Of a stretch of 64,000 bases of DNA, positions 21,572 through 34,794 are shown in pieces. The position numbers and the translations under genes were made by a program. The stretch is taken from the NCBI GenBank assembly GCA_018873225.1, contig JAEILZ010000004.1, forward strand, positions 2,356,001 to 2,420,000, read 5' to 3'. Position 1 is the first letter of the stretch. Each line of letters begins with the position of its first letter. The stretch is from [Phialemoniopsis] sp. UDSM-2020. Lineage: Eukaryota; Ascomycota; Sordariomycetes; Thyridiales; Thyridiaceae. A model generated the notes under the pieces. The model was not told the origin of the DNA and searched no databases. It saw nothing but the letters and a program-made list of their open reading frames with translations.

Positions 21572-22660
21572 ATGGCCGCCAATTACTGGGACTCGACGCA
21601 GCGGCGCCACTGGCAGTTCACAAAGGCCCAGCTGGCCTCGATGCGCCAGAAGCTCGAGGACGAGGACCAGAGCCTCGTGCAGATGTTTCCCCTGCCCCAG
21701 CTGAGACATCTCAACATCTGGTTCAACCAACGTGAGTCTTGTTTGTCGCATCCTGTGCTTGTCTTTGTTCCGCACATCTCTGGCTGACATCTCCCGTCTC
21801 CCCCAGAGATCAACCGCCTTGCGAAGCGCCTCGGTGTCCGGCAGCAGCCCACGGCCACGGCGCAGGTCTACATGAAGCGCTTCTACACCAAAGTCGAGAT
21901 ACGACGGACGAACCCGTACCTCCTCATGGCCACGGCATTGTATCTGGCCTGTAAGATGGAGGAGACCCCGCAGCACATCCGGCTCGTGATAGGAGAAGCC
22001 CGGTCGCTGTGGCCAGAGTTCCACTGCCTCGACACCTCCAAGCTCGGCGAGTGCGAGTTCTTCCTCATCTCCGAGATGAGCTCCCACCTCATCATCCACT
22101 CGCCCTACCGCACCCTCAGCGCCCTGCAGGGCGACCTGTCCCTGTCCCAAGAGGAGATCTCGCTGGCGTGGTCCGTCATCAACGACCACTACATGACCGA
22201 CCTGCCCCTCCTGTACCCGCCGCACACCGTCGCCCTCACGGCCATACTTTTGGCCCTCGTCCTCCGGCCGGGCGTTCCCGGCGGCGGGCAAGGAGGCGGG
22301 GGTGGCAGCAACAGCCAAGGCAACTCCAGCATGGGCCTCTCCGCCGCCAGCGCAGCGCTCGCGCAGGCCCAGGCCAGGGCCGCCATTCAGGGCCTTGGCA
22401 GCGGCGGAGGCTCGGGCACCACGACACCCACTGGCTCGCAGCCCCTGAGCTCGCCGACGGGCGACAGCAGCGCCAAGGACAGCCGCAGCAAGGTGCAGAG
22501 GTTCGCCATCTGGCTAGCGGAAAGCAACGTCGACATCGAGGCCATGGTGGACTGCACGCAGGAGCTCATTGCCTTTTACGAGTGCCACGAGCAGTACAAC
22601 GACAAGAATACCAGGGAGCAGGTCAACCGATTCATCAAGGCGAGAGGACTGGACAAGTGA
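21572..22660 (+). CDS. SSN8: Cyclin C, Mediator kinase-module subunit
   Basis: Exons 21572-21731 and 21807-22660, 337 aa; the 75-nt intron splits a Gln codon in the N-terminal region. The start MAANYWDSTQRRHWQFTKAQ is the characteristic N terminus of cyclin C (Ssn8/Srb11). The cyclin fold follows (INRLAKRLGVRQQPTATAQVY, YLLMATALYLACKMEETPQHI, ECEFFLISEMSSHLIIHSPYR). It partners with Cdk8/Ssn3 in the Mediator kinase module and controls RNA polymerase II transcription; in yeast it also acts in stress-induced mitochondrial fission. A Gly/Ser/Ala-rich insertion of about 80 residues separates two helices of the second cyclin fold, as is common in filamentous fungi. Convergent with the TauD-type gene, 286 bp away. 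Confidence 0.94.
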
Positions 22661-22946
22661 ACAACAAACCCGTTTGAAAGGACATTGAATTTGGTACCCA
22701 GGACTTACACATCATCACAGGAGCGGTAAAGCTATATTATTCTGACAGTGTTTTGCGGACCAATCTACAACTTGCCGCCGACAGAGGGCATACCCTTGTT
22801 GAAAAAGACGCCCCTACCGAGCATGCGGATATCTACTACACTACATAATACTCTCTTGCGCAGAAGAAGCGGCATGTTGAAGCCATCCTTCCGTTCTCCT
22901 TGTCACAACAGACAAGGGATCTTCCGACAGAGAGGAAATCTCCTGT

Positions 22947-24003
22947 TTATGCCTTGATGGCCGGTGCCGCAACCCGAGCCTTGTCCATGGCGGACTGCCA
23001 TGCCGCGCCACCAGGCATGGCCGTATCCTTGCTGTTGAGTCCCCACGCCGTCGGGCTATCGTCGTGCACCGTCGTCCTCCGCAGGTCGCGCTTGTACTTG
23101 CCCTCAAAGTCGCCCGGGCCCGCACGGTGCAGCACGCACCGGTTGTCCCAGATGACCATGTCGCCGGGGTTGTTCCACGACACGCTGCACCGGTTCTCCT
23201 CGCGCGTGACGTGCTCGTTGAGCCGCTTGATCACGGCGTCGCTCTTCTCCCGGGGCAGCCCTTCGATGTGGTGCAGGTGCGCGCCGACGTACAGGTTCAT
23301 GCGGCCCGAGGGCTCGTGGCGCTGGCAGAGGTAGTGCAGGCTCATGGGCGCCGTGTCCGGGTCGACATCCTTGAAGAACTCCGGGCTGCCGGCCTTGCGC
23401 GAGTTGGCCATGTTGTGCGCGCCGACGTAGTTGTTCTCGAGCAGCTCCTTCTTGAGGTCCTCGGGCAGCGTGTCGAAGGCAGTCCTCGAGTCGGCAAAGT
23501 CGGTGTTGCCGCCGGCCGAGGGCGGCGGGATCTCGACGGCGCGCAGGAGCGAGTAGGAGGCGCGGCGCGGGTTGAAGGACGAGTCGACGTGGAAGAGGGC
23601 GTTGCCCTTGTTCTGGTGCGCGCGGGGCGAGTCCGGGTCGATGATGTTGTTGTCCTGGTCGAGGTTGCCCGCGTCGAAGAGCTCGACGTGGTCGTAGCGC
23701 AGCTTGCGGCCGGCGGCGAGGTAGCGCGTGATGGTGTCGAGGTCGCCGAGGCGGTACGAGAACTTGACGTGGGCGTCGTCGGTGAGGCCCGTCTTGCGGA
23801 ACATGCACACGCCGTACTACGAAAACAGATGTTACTCTAAATGAAGAAGATTTAAGCAAAAGCCTGCTTGTGCTTACCTTGGCCATGGCCGCCTTGATCT
23901 CCTCGAGCCCTTCCTCGGTCAGGTTGGCCCAGTTGACTCCCTCGATCTCGGCACCAAAGGTCGGGTGCAGCTCCTTGACCTTGAGCGTCTTGAACTCGGC
24001 CAT
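22947..24003 (-). CDS. TauD/TfdA-family Fe(II)/2-oxoglutarate dioxygenase
   Basis: Exons 24003-23878 and 23816-22947, 331 aa; the 61-nt intron falls between codons. The iron ligands are visible: H118 and D120 in FHVDSSF, and H272 in VIWDNRCVLHRAGP, with a 2-oxoglutarate-binding Arg in YKRDLRRTTV (288 or 289). Length and the N-terminal KVKELHPTFGAEIEGVNW are typical of the group often labelled taurine or 2,4-D dioxygenase. Members hydroxylate small sulfonates, aryloxyacids, or in fungi xanthine; substrate specificity cannot be set from sequence. No targeting signal is seen, so probably cytosolic. A TATA-like element lies about 200 bp upstream, unusual among these mostly housekeeping promoters and consistent with inducible expression. 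Confidence 0.88.
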
Positions 24004-27000
24004 CTTGTTGTGAGGTTACAGTACTACCGTGCTCTAAATAGAAAAGTACAATGAGAATTGATAACAAGACGTTCTTGTCGATGTCTCAAGGATTCGATCT
24101 TTCTCTGAGACGTTGCAGTGTACAGGATATGTATTGATACAATAAGACTGGGCAAGATGTTTCTCGAGATGGGGTGTGTTACGATCTGGATGATGGCCAC
24201 CTTATATAACGAGTCTAGATATGCAGGATGGATCCCTGCGGAGTGTGACAAGGAGAGTTATTCCCTGAGAATATGCACTCCGCATCGCTCTCGGCGATTC
24301 TATCAAAGTCCAGGTGTGTCTCGTTCCCCGTAATTGCCGATATGATGCGGCGGCGCGGGGTGGGTTTTTGCGGGGGGGACAGACCTGGTGGCCGACGAAG
24401 GCCAAGATCATCGAGGTCCTCATTGGATGTCTCGAGTCTTGTCTGGCCTTCGGCTCAATCATCCGCACCCACAACAACTCCCCGGACGAAGGTACAGTAG
24501 TTCGATGTTAGTAGCAATCGTGTCGCCATGCTGGAGGGTTTAATGCTAACTGATACCGCTCAAGAAGACTTGCTTGCTTGTTGAAGTTGCTTGCTATTCA
24601 ATATGCTGTTCAGGCTCTAAGATTCTGCCCGCCAGCCGACCACCATGGCCGAGCTTCTGTGTCAGTCGGTCCTCAGTTGTGGTCCCGTCCCAGGACTGGT
24701 CTCACTCGGACTCTCCCTGTATCCATACTCCTGGTGAGATCGTAGTGGACTCATGCATTACGTCCGGAGAGGGTTACGGCGGGCACGCCGTTGGTGTCAG
24801 GTGGCCCCGTCCAGTCCCCAGATCAAGCGCCGAAACCCCCGGATCATAGTTCTGCCCGTGTTAGTGTTGGGAATTCTCCCCGACATTCCCCATGGATGGT
24901 GATAATTCAGCCCACCGACTGCCTCCATATGGTTGGTTCGACGCACGTTTTAGCTTTGACGTAATCCAGCTTGCATAGCCATCAGTTTTGAGAGTGTCTT
25001 TAGTGTGCTGACGTCCCGCAGCGAGACACTTGTAAGGAATCAAAAAGTAATTCCCGGTAACTCGGCCATGCTCCTTCTTCACAACTCCCTTCCAAGCCAA
25101 TCCTTGCCATATTGATTTAGCTTCTTTTGAGACATATGGTCATATCAGCAGTCAGTATTGGCCGCTACTTGCCTACATTATTGTGATCTTTGAAACAGGA
25201 ACCGTGATGTAGACGCCGATGTTGGTTGCCCTCAAGAGTTTCCACAACCAGATGCTTGCTGAACGTGAACAGATGTGGCTCGTCGGGGATGGATAAGATG
25301 CGAGCCCATACATTGTCAGAGGGAATTAGAAAGCTCCTCGGGCTTAGATTCCAAGGCTTTGACCCGATGCCCCGGAGCCACTCGAGTCTGCGTTTCGTAC
25401 GGTAAATCGTTCTGATTTAGATAACTTCTTGCTCCTGTATATTTTTGTGTAAAGCGAGCCGTAATTGCAACCAGACCAGAAGACATGAGACAAGCTCCTA
25501 GACTCACGTATATTTAGCATCATGAGTGAGTTGGCTTCCTTTGTATAATTGTAGGCCAAGACATGGTGACACGAGAGGCAACATCCTTTCGACCTGACCT
25601 ACCAGTCTATTACATCGGAGCTATGGTCTCTTGTATATCTGGATGGCCTTATTGGCTGTCCTAAGTCCTGCACTTGGGGCATACTCAACCATCTCCTCCA
25701 TATGCCCGAGTTGTCAACACCTTTATCATGAAATGTTAGCTGTCGACTTACACTTGTCGTTCATTTTACTTTCGACGTCAGAGATGACTTCTCATTCTAC
25801 TTGCGCTCGTAAACTGAGCGACGGAGCACCGAGAGAAGGACCCAAGAAGCTGTACAGGAAGAAAAAACATGATACAATACTTTTTATTCCATGTATGAAA
25901 TACTGGGTGGCACAACGGGCACCTTGCGTACACACAAACAACATGATCATCAGGCTTCAAATACAGCAGAGTCAAGGAGGACAGGTAGTTTGATGTAAAG
26001 CAGCAGCGATCAAGGCCGCAGTTTTATTTCCATAAACCCGACAGTGTCTTTGTATCTTTGCATACACAGTTGCGTGCGCCATTCGCAGCAAAGGCCGAAG
26101 AAGGACAGCCTTTTGAACAAGATATGTATAAACCCGCTCCTGCGCTCGCCAACACGCTATTCCCATAAACAGCCCAAAAATGCTTTGTCTTCATTTGCGC
26201 TCCCCCAAGGGTATGGATCTGTTTCCATGCCCCGAAACACCCCCTTCAGCCAAACCCCTCAAAGGCCCCAAAAGATGCAATTTCCGTTATGACAAGAAAA
26301 CAACTTCCTGAAAGGGACCAAAGACAATGTCGTGCAAGAGGGCTGGTAAAGGATATCGAGACCGCCTGCCAATGGTACAACTTTGTGAAAAAAACAAGAG
26401 GGGAATAGAAACAACCGCGTAGACCCCCCAGACGACCTGATCTTGCTCTGCTCATATAGCGTCGCAAATGTGAATAAGCCAAAAGAAATGTCAAAACCCT
26501 GGATATGAACCAACTCCCCGCCCAGTTGCCCCGTTGCTTTGCGTTGTTGGAGATTTGCAACATAGAAAAATGAAAAACCACGCAATGGTCTTTGCCCGCC
26601 CCGCCGTTGATGTCCCATATAAAAAGTCCGCAAAGATCAAAACACCCGTAGGATAATCAAGACCCCCTCGCTTGTGATACGCGCACCAAAACAGAAAACC
26701 CATCACTCATTCTATATGTCGGAGATTCTTTTTTTCAGACGAATTCGTAGACCCGTGATGAACCCATTTTATCATGTGGGAAGGCGCCGCTTCTGTATGA
26801 AAATGGACGAAACCGAACAAGGAAATCAAACTCCCGTCGTGAGACATCGATGCAAAAAAGGATTATTGTTTGTTGTAGTCGAGATGCAAAATTACCGATC
26901 GAAACGCCCGTTCTGCCGCAATCGAGACAGCTCCCATCTTTCGAGGTCGGGAGGATGATGAGACAAATTAGCAAAAGAGGTATCGATTATCTTCGTATCG

Positions 27001-27326
27001 TGCCAGTCGAAAATGTCGAATTTTCGGGTGGGGAAGCAGAAAGCGTATGCCGAAGAAAGGTGTTTGTACAGGGAGGTGTGTGGGTCCAGTCGTGGACACC
27101 ACGAGGAGTCGAAGAGCCAGTCGACCTTGAAGGATACCCTGCCTGCCGGGGTGTTGATGATGATGAAGAACAATCGATGCCTGCCTTTGATGAGTATTTG
27201 GTGCCCGCCAAGATGAACAGCTGGATTGGAGATAGGCGCAGTAATCCTACAACTCCATAAGCGACGATGACGACGGCAGTGGTTGCCCGGTCCCGTCTTC
27301 CATTACAGAAGCGAGCCAGTCACCAC
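24004..27326. other. Gene-poor interval, 3.3 kb
   Basis: The right part is probably the 3' untranslated region of the minus-strand gene at 27.3-28.0 kb: minus-strand AATAAA-type strings occur near 25,885 and 26,024, which would imply a 3' UTR of about 1.3-1.5 kb. The left part holds the promoter of the dioxygenase gene. All ORFs are under 140 codons and none resembles a known family. I see no transposon ends. Confidence 0.5.
24201..24210 (-). promoter_or_regulatory. Candidate TATA box of the TauD-type dioxygenase gene
   Basis: On the minus strand the sequence reads GTTATATAAG, about 200 nt upstream of the ATG. Position and orientation fit, but no transcript start is known. Confidence 0.45.
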
Positions 27327-28026
27327 TTACCACCGACGACCGAAGCCCGGCTGAAGTCTCGAAACGGGGGAAGGCGGCGGAGGGCTCGACATCGTGATGC
27401 CGGTGGCAGGGTTGATGATGGGGATGGCATTGCGGGTGCGGGTCGCAGAGGGTTGGTGAAGCTTCAAGGTCGACTGCTGAGCCTGGTAGGCAGGTTGGAA
27501 GGCAGGCGAAGTCGAGTTGAGAGAGAACGCCGGTGCAACCTGCACGGGTTGGGAGGGAGAGTGTTCCGGCGAGTTGCTGGCGAGGGAAGAACGTTCAGAG
27601 GAGGCGCTGTGGATGGAGACGAGCTGCAGGAAGATGTCTTGTCAGTAAATGATGCTTTCTCCAGTAATTGACTAGCACAGAGCCCAGTCATATTGTTGTT
27701 GTTGTTGCTCTCCGAGGAACGGCGGTGGGCAGCTGCGCATTCAAACTCACATCGCTCTCGGTCAGCAGGCCAGGGCAAAACTCCATGTCGTCCTCGAGGT
27801 CGAAGGAGCGGCCTGCCTCAAACTTCATGCGGAAGTTGTTCAGGGACACCGTCTCTGTCAGCTCCTTCATGCTGCGAACGCCGCGAAACTGCTTGTGGGA
27901 GTTTTGCGAGACTGATAGTCTGGGTGCTCTCCGGTTGCGGCCGCCATGGTGGCTGTGACCGACGGGTTGCGCCGTCGCCGAGGTGGGGTGTTGCTGGTGA
28001 GCGTTGAAGTGGTAGTATGAAGCCAT
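27327..28026 (-). CDS. Conserved fungal protein of unknown function
   Basis: Exons 28026-27751 and 27623-27327, 190 aa; the 127-nt intron (GTGAGT donor, ACTGAC branch, CTGCAG acceptor) is phase 0. The N terminus is His/Gln-rich and basic (HSHHGGRNRRAPRLSVSQNS), followed by a central block (KQFRGVRSMKELTE...FEAGRSFDLEDDMEFCPGLLTE) that looks like the conserved core, and a Ser/Pro-rich tail. No catalytic motif, signal peptide or membrane span is seen. I do not recognise a named family; the acidic core after a basic segment suggests a protein-binding role, but that is a guess. It is unusual in standing alone between two long gene-free regions, with a pyrimidine-rich leader at 28.03-28.7 kb, a layout often seen for tightly regulated genes. 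Confidence 0.7.
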
Positions 28027-31000
28027 GTTCTCAACTGTTTGGCAAGGAAATGCTTTGTCTAGACAGGTTGAAAGCCGTCTTGAGAGCCGGCAGGAATTGT
28101 ACAGGTGGTGTTGAAAACGTGTGTTTGGTTGGTATGGAGTGGGTTTGCCGTATGAACCGAGCTTTGCGCTATTAATTCCGCTGGAACAACAACAAAACAG
28201 AGCTGAATGTCAACAATAAGGGGTCCCCAAGGTGGATGTCGTCTTGAGTCGTTGGATTGAGAGAGAATTAGGTGAGATATATTTGCGTTTGGTTCAAAAA
28301 GTCGAAAGAGTTCAATCAGAGTGAGCAGTGTTGGAACGAAGAGGAGGGACGGATGGTGATAGGGTGTGGTAGAAGTAGGAAGAGAGTCAGAGGAGGGACA
28401 GGCGCTGCGGTCGGAGAAGGCGAAGGCTTTTGTTGGATGGTGCACACCAGGTTGGGGGAGAGCAGGGAGGAGGGGGGGACAGAGAGACAGCGAGAATAGC
28501 GAGACCCTCAAGAGGCGAGACCAGAAGAGGATAGGATCGAATTGGATGGGATTGGGTGGAAAGGGGAGTGGGTGGCCTCGCTGGCCATTGGACAGATGGT
28601 TCGACGAGCAGGACGAGATGGGTGAGCCGGGACCCGGGGGTCTGCTGTTGTGGTGTGTATCGACACAGTGAGTCAAGGCTGGTCCAGAGACTGGGCTGGC
28701 TCCAGGGGTCTCCTGCTCATGCGACGCCTGAGTGGCTTGCCTGCCAACCCTTCCCAGCCCGGTGGATCCTCACAGGCCAATTATAGCGGCAGGCGGCCTG
28801 GAGCTAGCATGGAAGTGGCACTGAACCGCCAGTGCAGCCCACAGTATCAGAGTCGTCATAGACTGTGGAGAAGTCCCATCAGTGCCCCACTGCAATGATA
28901 TCCGTTCTTTGCCACCTCCGTTTCCATTGGCCAAGACTTTTGCCGCCATGCCCTTCTCGGCCAAGCGTCCTGGTGTAATTTTGGCCATGGCGCTGTTTGC
29001 GGTCCAGCATCAAAACAGTGCCGATCAGATGGCCTAGAAGTTCATTGTCTCCCTTCACTGCGGCCAGTGTGCCAGTGTGGCAGTCCACCAGTCCAATCCC
29101 CAAGCGACATTGTCAAGATGAGACCAGCGGCATGGGAATTAAAGGAGGAATATGCAGGTAAAATGCAGTCCGTCTTGTCCATCTACCAAGCAAGGCCAGC
29201 GTCTGTGAGACAGCCCACCTTTGCAAACGAGAATAGAAGACCTAGATCATGGGATGGAATTATTGAATTGATTGATTACTGACCTTGTTCTCCCCAGTCC
29301 AAGTCGAACTGCATCGAGTACCTACATGCAAAACTCATGTTCAGTGGGGTGACTGGCCACGGGTTGCTGCAAAAGAGTCAGTCATGCAATGCCCAACCGT
29401 ACCCGCTCGTAACTACCCGAAACGGCTGCACCAGACTGCGCTGCATGTTGAACGCCTGGAGTGTTTGCAGATTGAAGTTGTGCCATCAGACCGTCATTTT
29501 CATCCGAGGTGGCCCGACACTTTGTGCAAAGTACCACTCTGGAACACCCTGGTGCACCCGTGCAAACGCCCACTGTGCGGCTAAGATTTTAGTGTCACCC
29601 CAGCCCAGAAGCCCCAAGTCGATTCCAGTAAGGGCACATCTCCGCCCGCCACCAAAGGCCCCAGCAAAGGGCGAACAGCCGCCCTCGTGACCCCGTCCTG
29701 ACTCTGTGATTGCGGGCCTTCAAGGTTGCTGTTGTTTTCCTGTGCTGCCTGTCCTCAACATTCCACAGGGCCTACCCGAGCCCACCGGGTCCCCAAAGGT
29801 GAACGAAAGTCAAGGAGAGACAAAACAATGCAAAGCTGACGAAACCAATTCCCCTGCTGCTGCATGTTTGGCACTTTGGCATTTGGCTGTACGAGAGTGG
29901 GCCAGCCAGATACAAGGTACCTACGTGTCTAGCAGTCTGTGGCGGCCTTCTGGATCGATGAAACAGGCCTTGAGCAGCAATAATCCCCATCCCCAAACCA
30001 ATTCGCCCGTCCCTTGATTGTGCAGCCCACTGGGTGGTCGACTTTTGATGCAGACGGCTGGAGAGTGCATGAACAAGAACGAGGCAGTGGCCGAATTACC
30101 TCTGCTAGCGCACGGGTCCGCCGGTGGCCCTTGAAGCAATAGACTCGAATCCATTTTAGGGGGGGAGTGTGCAAGAGGGAGGCCGGTACAAGTGCAAACA
30201 AACCCTCGTCAGCGACGCTTGGACTGGGGCACCCTGCAACATCTGGCGGATTCAAACCCAGATTGGAGTCGCGTGCATCGAGTGTGGCCAGGGTTGGAAG
30301 TACCTCCCCCCGCTGGTTGGGTGACGGAGGATGTACTCCAGCGAGTCCAGCAAGATTTGCTGGTCAAGGCGGTACCAGGGGGGCCCCGCTGACAGGCACC
30401 CAAAAGAAACGTGGCGGTTGGGGAAGACTCGAGAGAACAAAGAAGATTGAAGCCGTTGATGGGTCTCCTAGGTCCGTCTCCTTGCTGGCACGGTGCGCAC
30501 AGTGACGCACCAAGTACCTCTCTTGCCTGCCTCTCCACTCCCCCAGCCTCAGCTGTATCGACTTTGGCCAGGAGGGTTAACCCACTACCAGCATCCAGAA
30601 TCTGGGTTGCACTGCCCTGCCCAGTCGCCGGACCCTCATCGAATTCTTTGCAGATTCCATCATGGGAAATGGAGGCGCATTTTTGCAGATCCTACCCGGA
30701 GGCAGGCAAGCTTGCAAAGGGACGTGAGGAACAGAGGGGGGGAAGGGACCCTTTCGTTTCACCCAAGTGGCATGCATTGGCATGCGAGGCAGGGCTGCTT
30801 TTACCATTTCCAAAAACAACCTGAAAATGATGCCGCAACTGTTTGCCACCGATAAGCGTCCGTGGACGATGATAGCAGGGACGGGACCGACGGCAAATCA
30901 ATTGTTGGCTTTCGCCTGCACGATGACCACAAACAGTGCCACTCATGTACTGGTTAGAGTTGCAGATGAGCGCTCCTTCGGCTCCGTACCATGCACACAC

Positions 31001-34000
31001 CACTTGATCCATCAAGGTCTCCTTTGCTGACCACTGCGACTGTACATCCGTCTGCTCAATCTGGCATTGGCAGATCACTGGTCACCAGTGGCCGATAGAC
31101 TGCTCCAGAAGCCGCCTTGTACACCTTTGACACCATCCTCCCGCCTGCATGCCAGACGGATTCGGGGTCACAATGCATTGTCCTACCACGTCCAAAAGTG
31201 GCCAGACCTACCGACTAGACGCCATCGTCTCTCTTCCTTCAGAGGATAATCCTGCTGGTCTAATGAGCACCATCAGATCAGCCCGCCAATAAGTCCAATC
31301 CGCTTCTCAATGCCAGTTCCTGAGAAGCAGAGAAATGCCCGCCATTCCCCACGCTGACCACCTTGTCACCTTTCCCACCCACCTCCCTTGCCGTCGAACC
31401 GCCCTGAAACCCCCACCACCATCATCACCTTGTTCATACTTCGTAGAGCGGGCCGGGGGTGACGGAAGGGGCAAGAAATGCCATCACTCTCCATTCCCCA
31501 TCCCAGCAAACGGTCACAATCGCCTCATCTATCTTATCCCTTTTAGCCTGGCCAGAGTCACCAATCCCCTCAGCTGGCTGACCCTATCGTTATCTGCAAC
31601 ACATCTACCTCTGACTTGCAATTCATCAAATGGATCAAGGACATGGTAACGAATAATTGAGGTACCGCCGCCATCTTCTTGTCTGGAAATTGGCGAGGGG
31701 TGAGGGGTAGGCAGGCAGTGGCTACTATTTTAGTCCCTTGGTGTTAAGCTTGCTTCGAGATCTGATATCGATCCTGTTCCTGGCGCCGGAGAGCGAATGG
31801 AATGTCGCCCGGCGACAGATATCAGGGTCCAGCAGATGGCCGCGTGCCTTGGCCTGGCACCGCCTGACCCCCTCATATCGTACCAAACCATCAAGAATTC
31901 AAGAAGGGGTTTCCCTCCCTCTAGTACGACAGGACAGGCACCTGGCGTTGCAGGTCATCCCACTGGGCCGGCCGTTATTAGCATACTCCGGACACCTTAA
32001 GATTGGCCGGGGAATATTATGCAACAAATGCATCTTCGCCAAAAGCTGCCCGTCATTCTCCTAGTCTCGACAGGCTAATCCTGTTCTCAACTCAAACATC
32101 CCAGGTTGGTCTGCCACACTGAGTGTGTCTGCTGCGCAGTAGGAGCTTTACCCCGCCGCTCTCAGGGAGAGAGGTTGGCGACATCCTTGCCCCTTGTCAT
32201 CTCTTTCTTTTTCCTTCAGCCCTCGATCTTGCATTGTTCCCCAGCCATCATCTAGACAAGGACCAGCCTGCGAGGTCAAGCTTGCAAAACCGATAGTATC
32301 GTGCAACTTCTGCACTCCACACCTCCCTCTGAAGAACTCGCTTGCTGCTCGTCCAGTCTAAATTCCGGGGGATGCCTGATAGGTGAAAGACGACGGCCAC
32401 ACCGCTCTTTCAAGGTGCGAAGTCAAGGGCGCTAAGCAGACTCACCTAACCCTGATCAGGTCTCGGGCGCCTGCCCAGGTGCAAGTTTTCTCGCTGCATC
32501 GTAGCGGGGTATTGCCGGCCATCCAGGCGAGTGGCTGGATGGGAAATGCGCTGCTGCACTGCACGTCCTCTTTCCCCCGAGCGACTACTGCTTGCTGCTG
32601 CGCACATGTGTCTTTGGTGCCGGCGTCAATCTGCAGGCACCTCACCTCTTGGGCTTGTCGTAGAAGTGAGTTCCCGACCCACGTGGGCTAGCACAGATGA
32701 CCTGAAATGGTCAATTGATACATACATGCATGCCGCTGTGCCGACGTCTGAAGAGCTGGGACTTGTGTTGTGTAAAACCCCGCCACCATTTTTTGTGGAG
32801 TAAGAAGCCTGGACCCGGGCTCGGGAGTCGCCGAGTGGGCTGTGCGTGCTGTCCGCCTCGCCGACTCCGCCCCCGCGATTTCCGGACGGACACCTGCCTC
32901 CGGGTGTGTGGCCATGGCAACCCACAGCGGGAGATGCGGCCTCCCGGTATGGGGGAAGCAAAACTTGATGTGCCTTGTTCTTTTGATCAATTCAATCGCT
33001 TGGTTGCGAACATGCTTCTCCTATCTGCAACAGTGGTAAAATCAATAAATTAGGCCATATCAATTTTCTCTCCAGCATCACTTTCGATGAACTTGAGTCT
33101 CGGACAAAGTCTTATCACGTAGACTTCAATGGAAGGAAGTAAACTCATTTCTTACGTCGGAGCTGGTGTAAGTACCGAGCGTATCTACAGTCATGCCAAA
33201 GTAGTAGTAGATGAAGCCGAAATCAATTCATTATCTTTCAGTTTAATTCTTTCAAAATACATTTCATCGAGCAAGACGCTGGTTTTGTTGGGAAGGATAA
33301 ACACACCGAGGCCTTGAACTCAAACAAAGCTTACATATATCCTTGTAACTTTTCAATCTGTGTTATGTCGCTTATGAGGCTTTACGACATCCAAGTATCA
33401 CTGCTCGCCCGTCCGACACGACCTGTATGGAAAACAGAAGCCCGGTTACAAGAGTGCCATTTTATTATCTTGCCTTCCCCTTTGAATCTCAGCTCTTTCT
33501 GTGGGAGTGACACCACAAAATCGAAACACAGAATGATGTAATTGGAGGCTACTCTCATGTTCAGACCAAAGAGCCCCTTCCAGTGCCCGGCTCAACTACG
33601 TTCGTACGGCGCTTGCATTGATGCCCTCATCTCCCCTGCGGGAAGACAATGTCACCCGTCTCTGTCTCCGTAGCTACATGGTGTGCTCCTTGGAGATTAG
33701 CCGTTCATGATATGTTGGGTGAAGGCTAGACGTATGCAGTCAGTCATTGAATTCTTCAATCCCGAGGCATGGGCATGGAGTCGATATCGAGTCTGAATGG
33801 GATTATCGCGCCGAGAAGCACTAACACAACGATGAACACAATGGTTTTGTGTGGAGATCAGCTATTCTGCATGCGACAGATGTTACCTCACGTATATATT
33901 CATTTTAGCTCGGAAAGTTGAATATGTGGATGGTGATACATATTCTTCCAACTTCACGATGTTGTGTTGAAAGATGCTTTATTGCGCTCCCTCCCTCGGT

Positions 34001-34794
34001 TTTCGATGCAGGTGTTGATATATGGCTCAGATTCAGACCGGGTAGAATAATGGAATTTCAAGACATTCATTATTTGCATTCGAAAGCTTGTCAGTATCTG
34101 TCCCCGTTGTCTTTTCCACGAACATCGATGCGGCAGGCCTGATTCGACCGAGGCTATGCTTAGCCGGCAATACAAACGGAATAGAAGCTCTTTCTCAGTC
34201 CTCTTTAGTGTTGGGTCGGTCGTCGATGATGACGGCAACACACGATGCGACCCACGACGAATCAGAGCGCCCCGCTTACACAGCATGCGTTTTTGACAAC
34301 TTCTGGGAGGCGCCTCCCGGACACCTGGATCTACGAGCCGTAACGTCAGGGCAGGAGAGGGGACGTGCCTTACTTAGTCAGTAGTCTGTCAATGTGGATT
34401 TGGACCTGTTTCTACTTGCCAGTTGCGAGATTTGCAGAGACGGGGTCGTCGTTGCTATGGGCGGATCAGGGATCATGGTGACGTCACAACCGTCTTCGAA
34501 AAGCCGAGCTTGTCTAAACTACGAACGAGCTTCCTCGAGCTACCAGGTTTACTGTCTTGCATGCCAATTCATCATAAGGAGCTTGTCTTCCCGTGTGCTA
34601 CCCTTTTTGCATTGCCGCACTAGACGAATCATAAAACCGTTTACATCAGAAAAAGCCGCATTACATTTCTTTCAATTGGTGTTTTTCCCAATTCGACCCC
34701 TCCTCCATCTTCACCTCTCTCACACACACCTCCTCCTACTGCTACCTACCTACCTACATTACCCACCAAACACGAGCTCATAACATCTCACATA
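28027..34794. other. Gene-free interval, 6.8 kb
   Basis: This is by far the longest interval without a recognisable gene. The first 650 bp is pyrimidine-rich on the minus strand and is probably leader and promoter of the 27.3-28.0 kb gene; a 205-codon minus ORF there (28059-28676) has the composition of a CT-rich leader. The last 120 bp is a CT-rich leader of the next gene, with a (CTAC)4 run at 34742-34757. In between, ORFs are short, overlapping and unrecognisable, base composition looks mixed rather than AT-rich, and I found no transposase, terminal repeats or tRNA. Long non-coding RNA or distant regulatory DNA is possible. Confidence 0.5.

Noticed and set aside
22009..22677. 222-codon ORF in a second frame of SSN8
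   Set aside because: Overlaps the cyclin frame; Arg/Pro/His-rich translation is typical of an off-frame reading.
23064..23840. 258-codon plus-strand ORF
   Set aside because: Antisense shadow of the dioxygenase gene, which has intact catalytic motifs.
28059..28676. 205-codon minus-strand ORF upstream of the 27.3-28.0 kb gene
   Set aside because: Ser/Leu/Pro/His composition is what a CT-rich leader gives in any frame; no domain and no splice continuity with the downstream gene.
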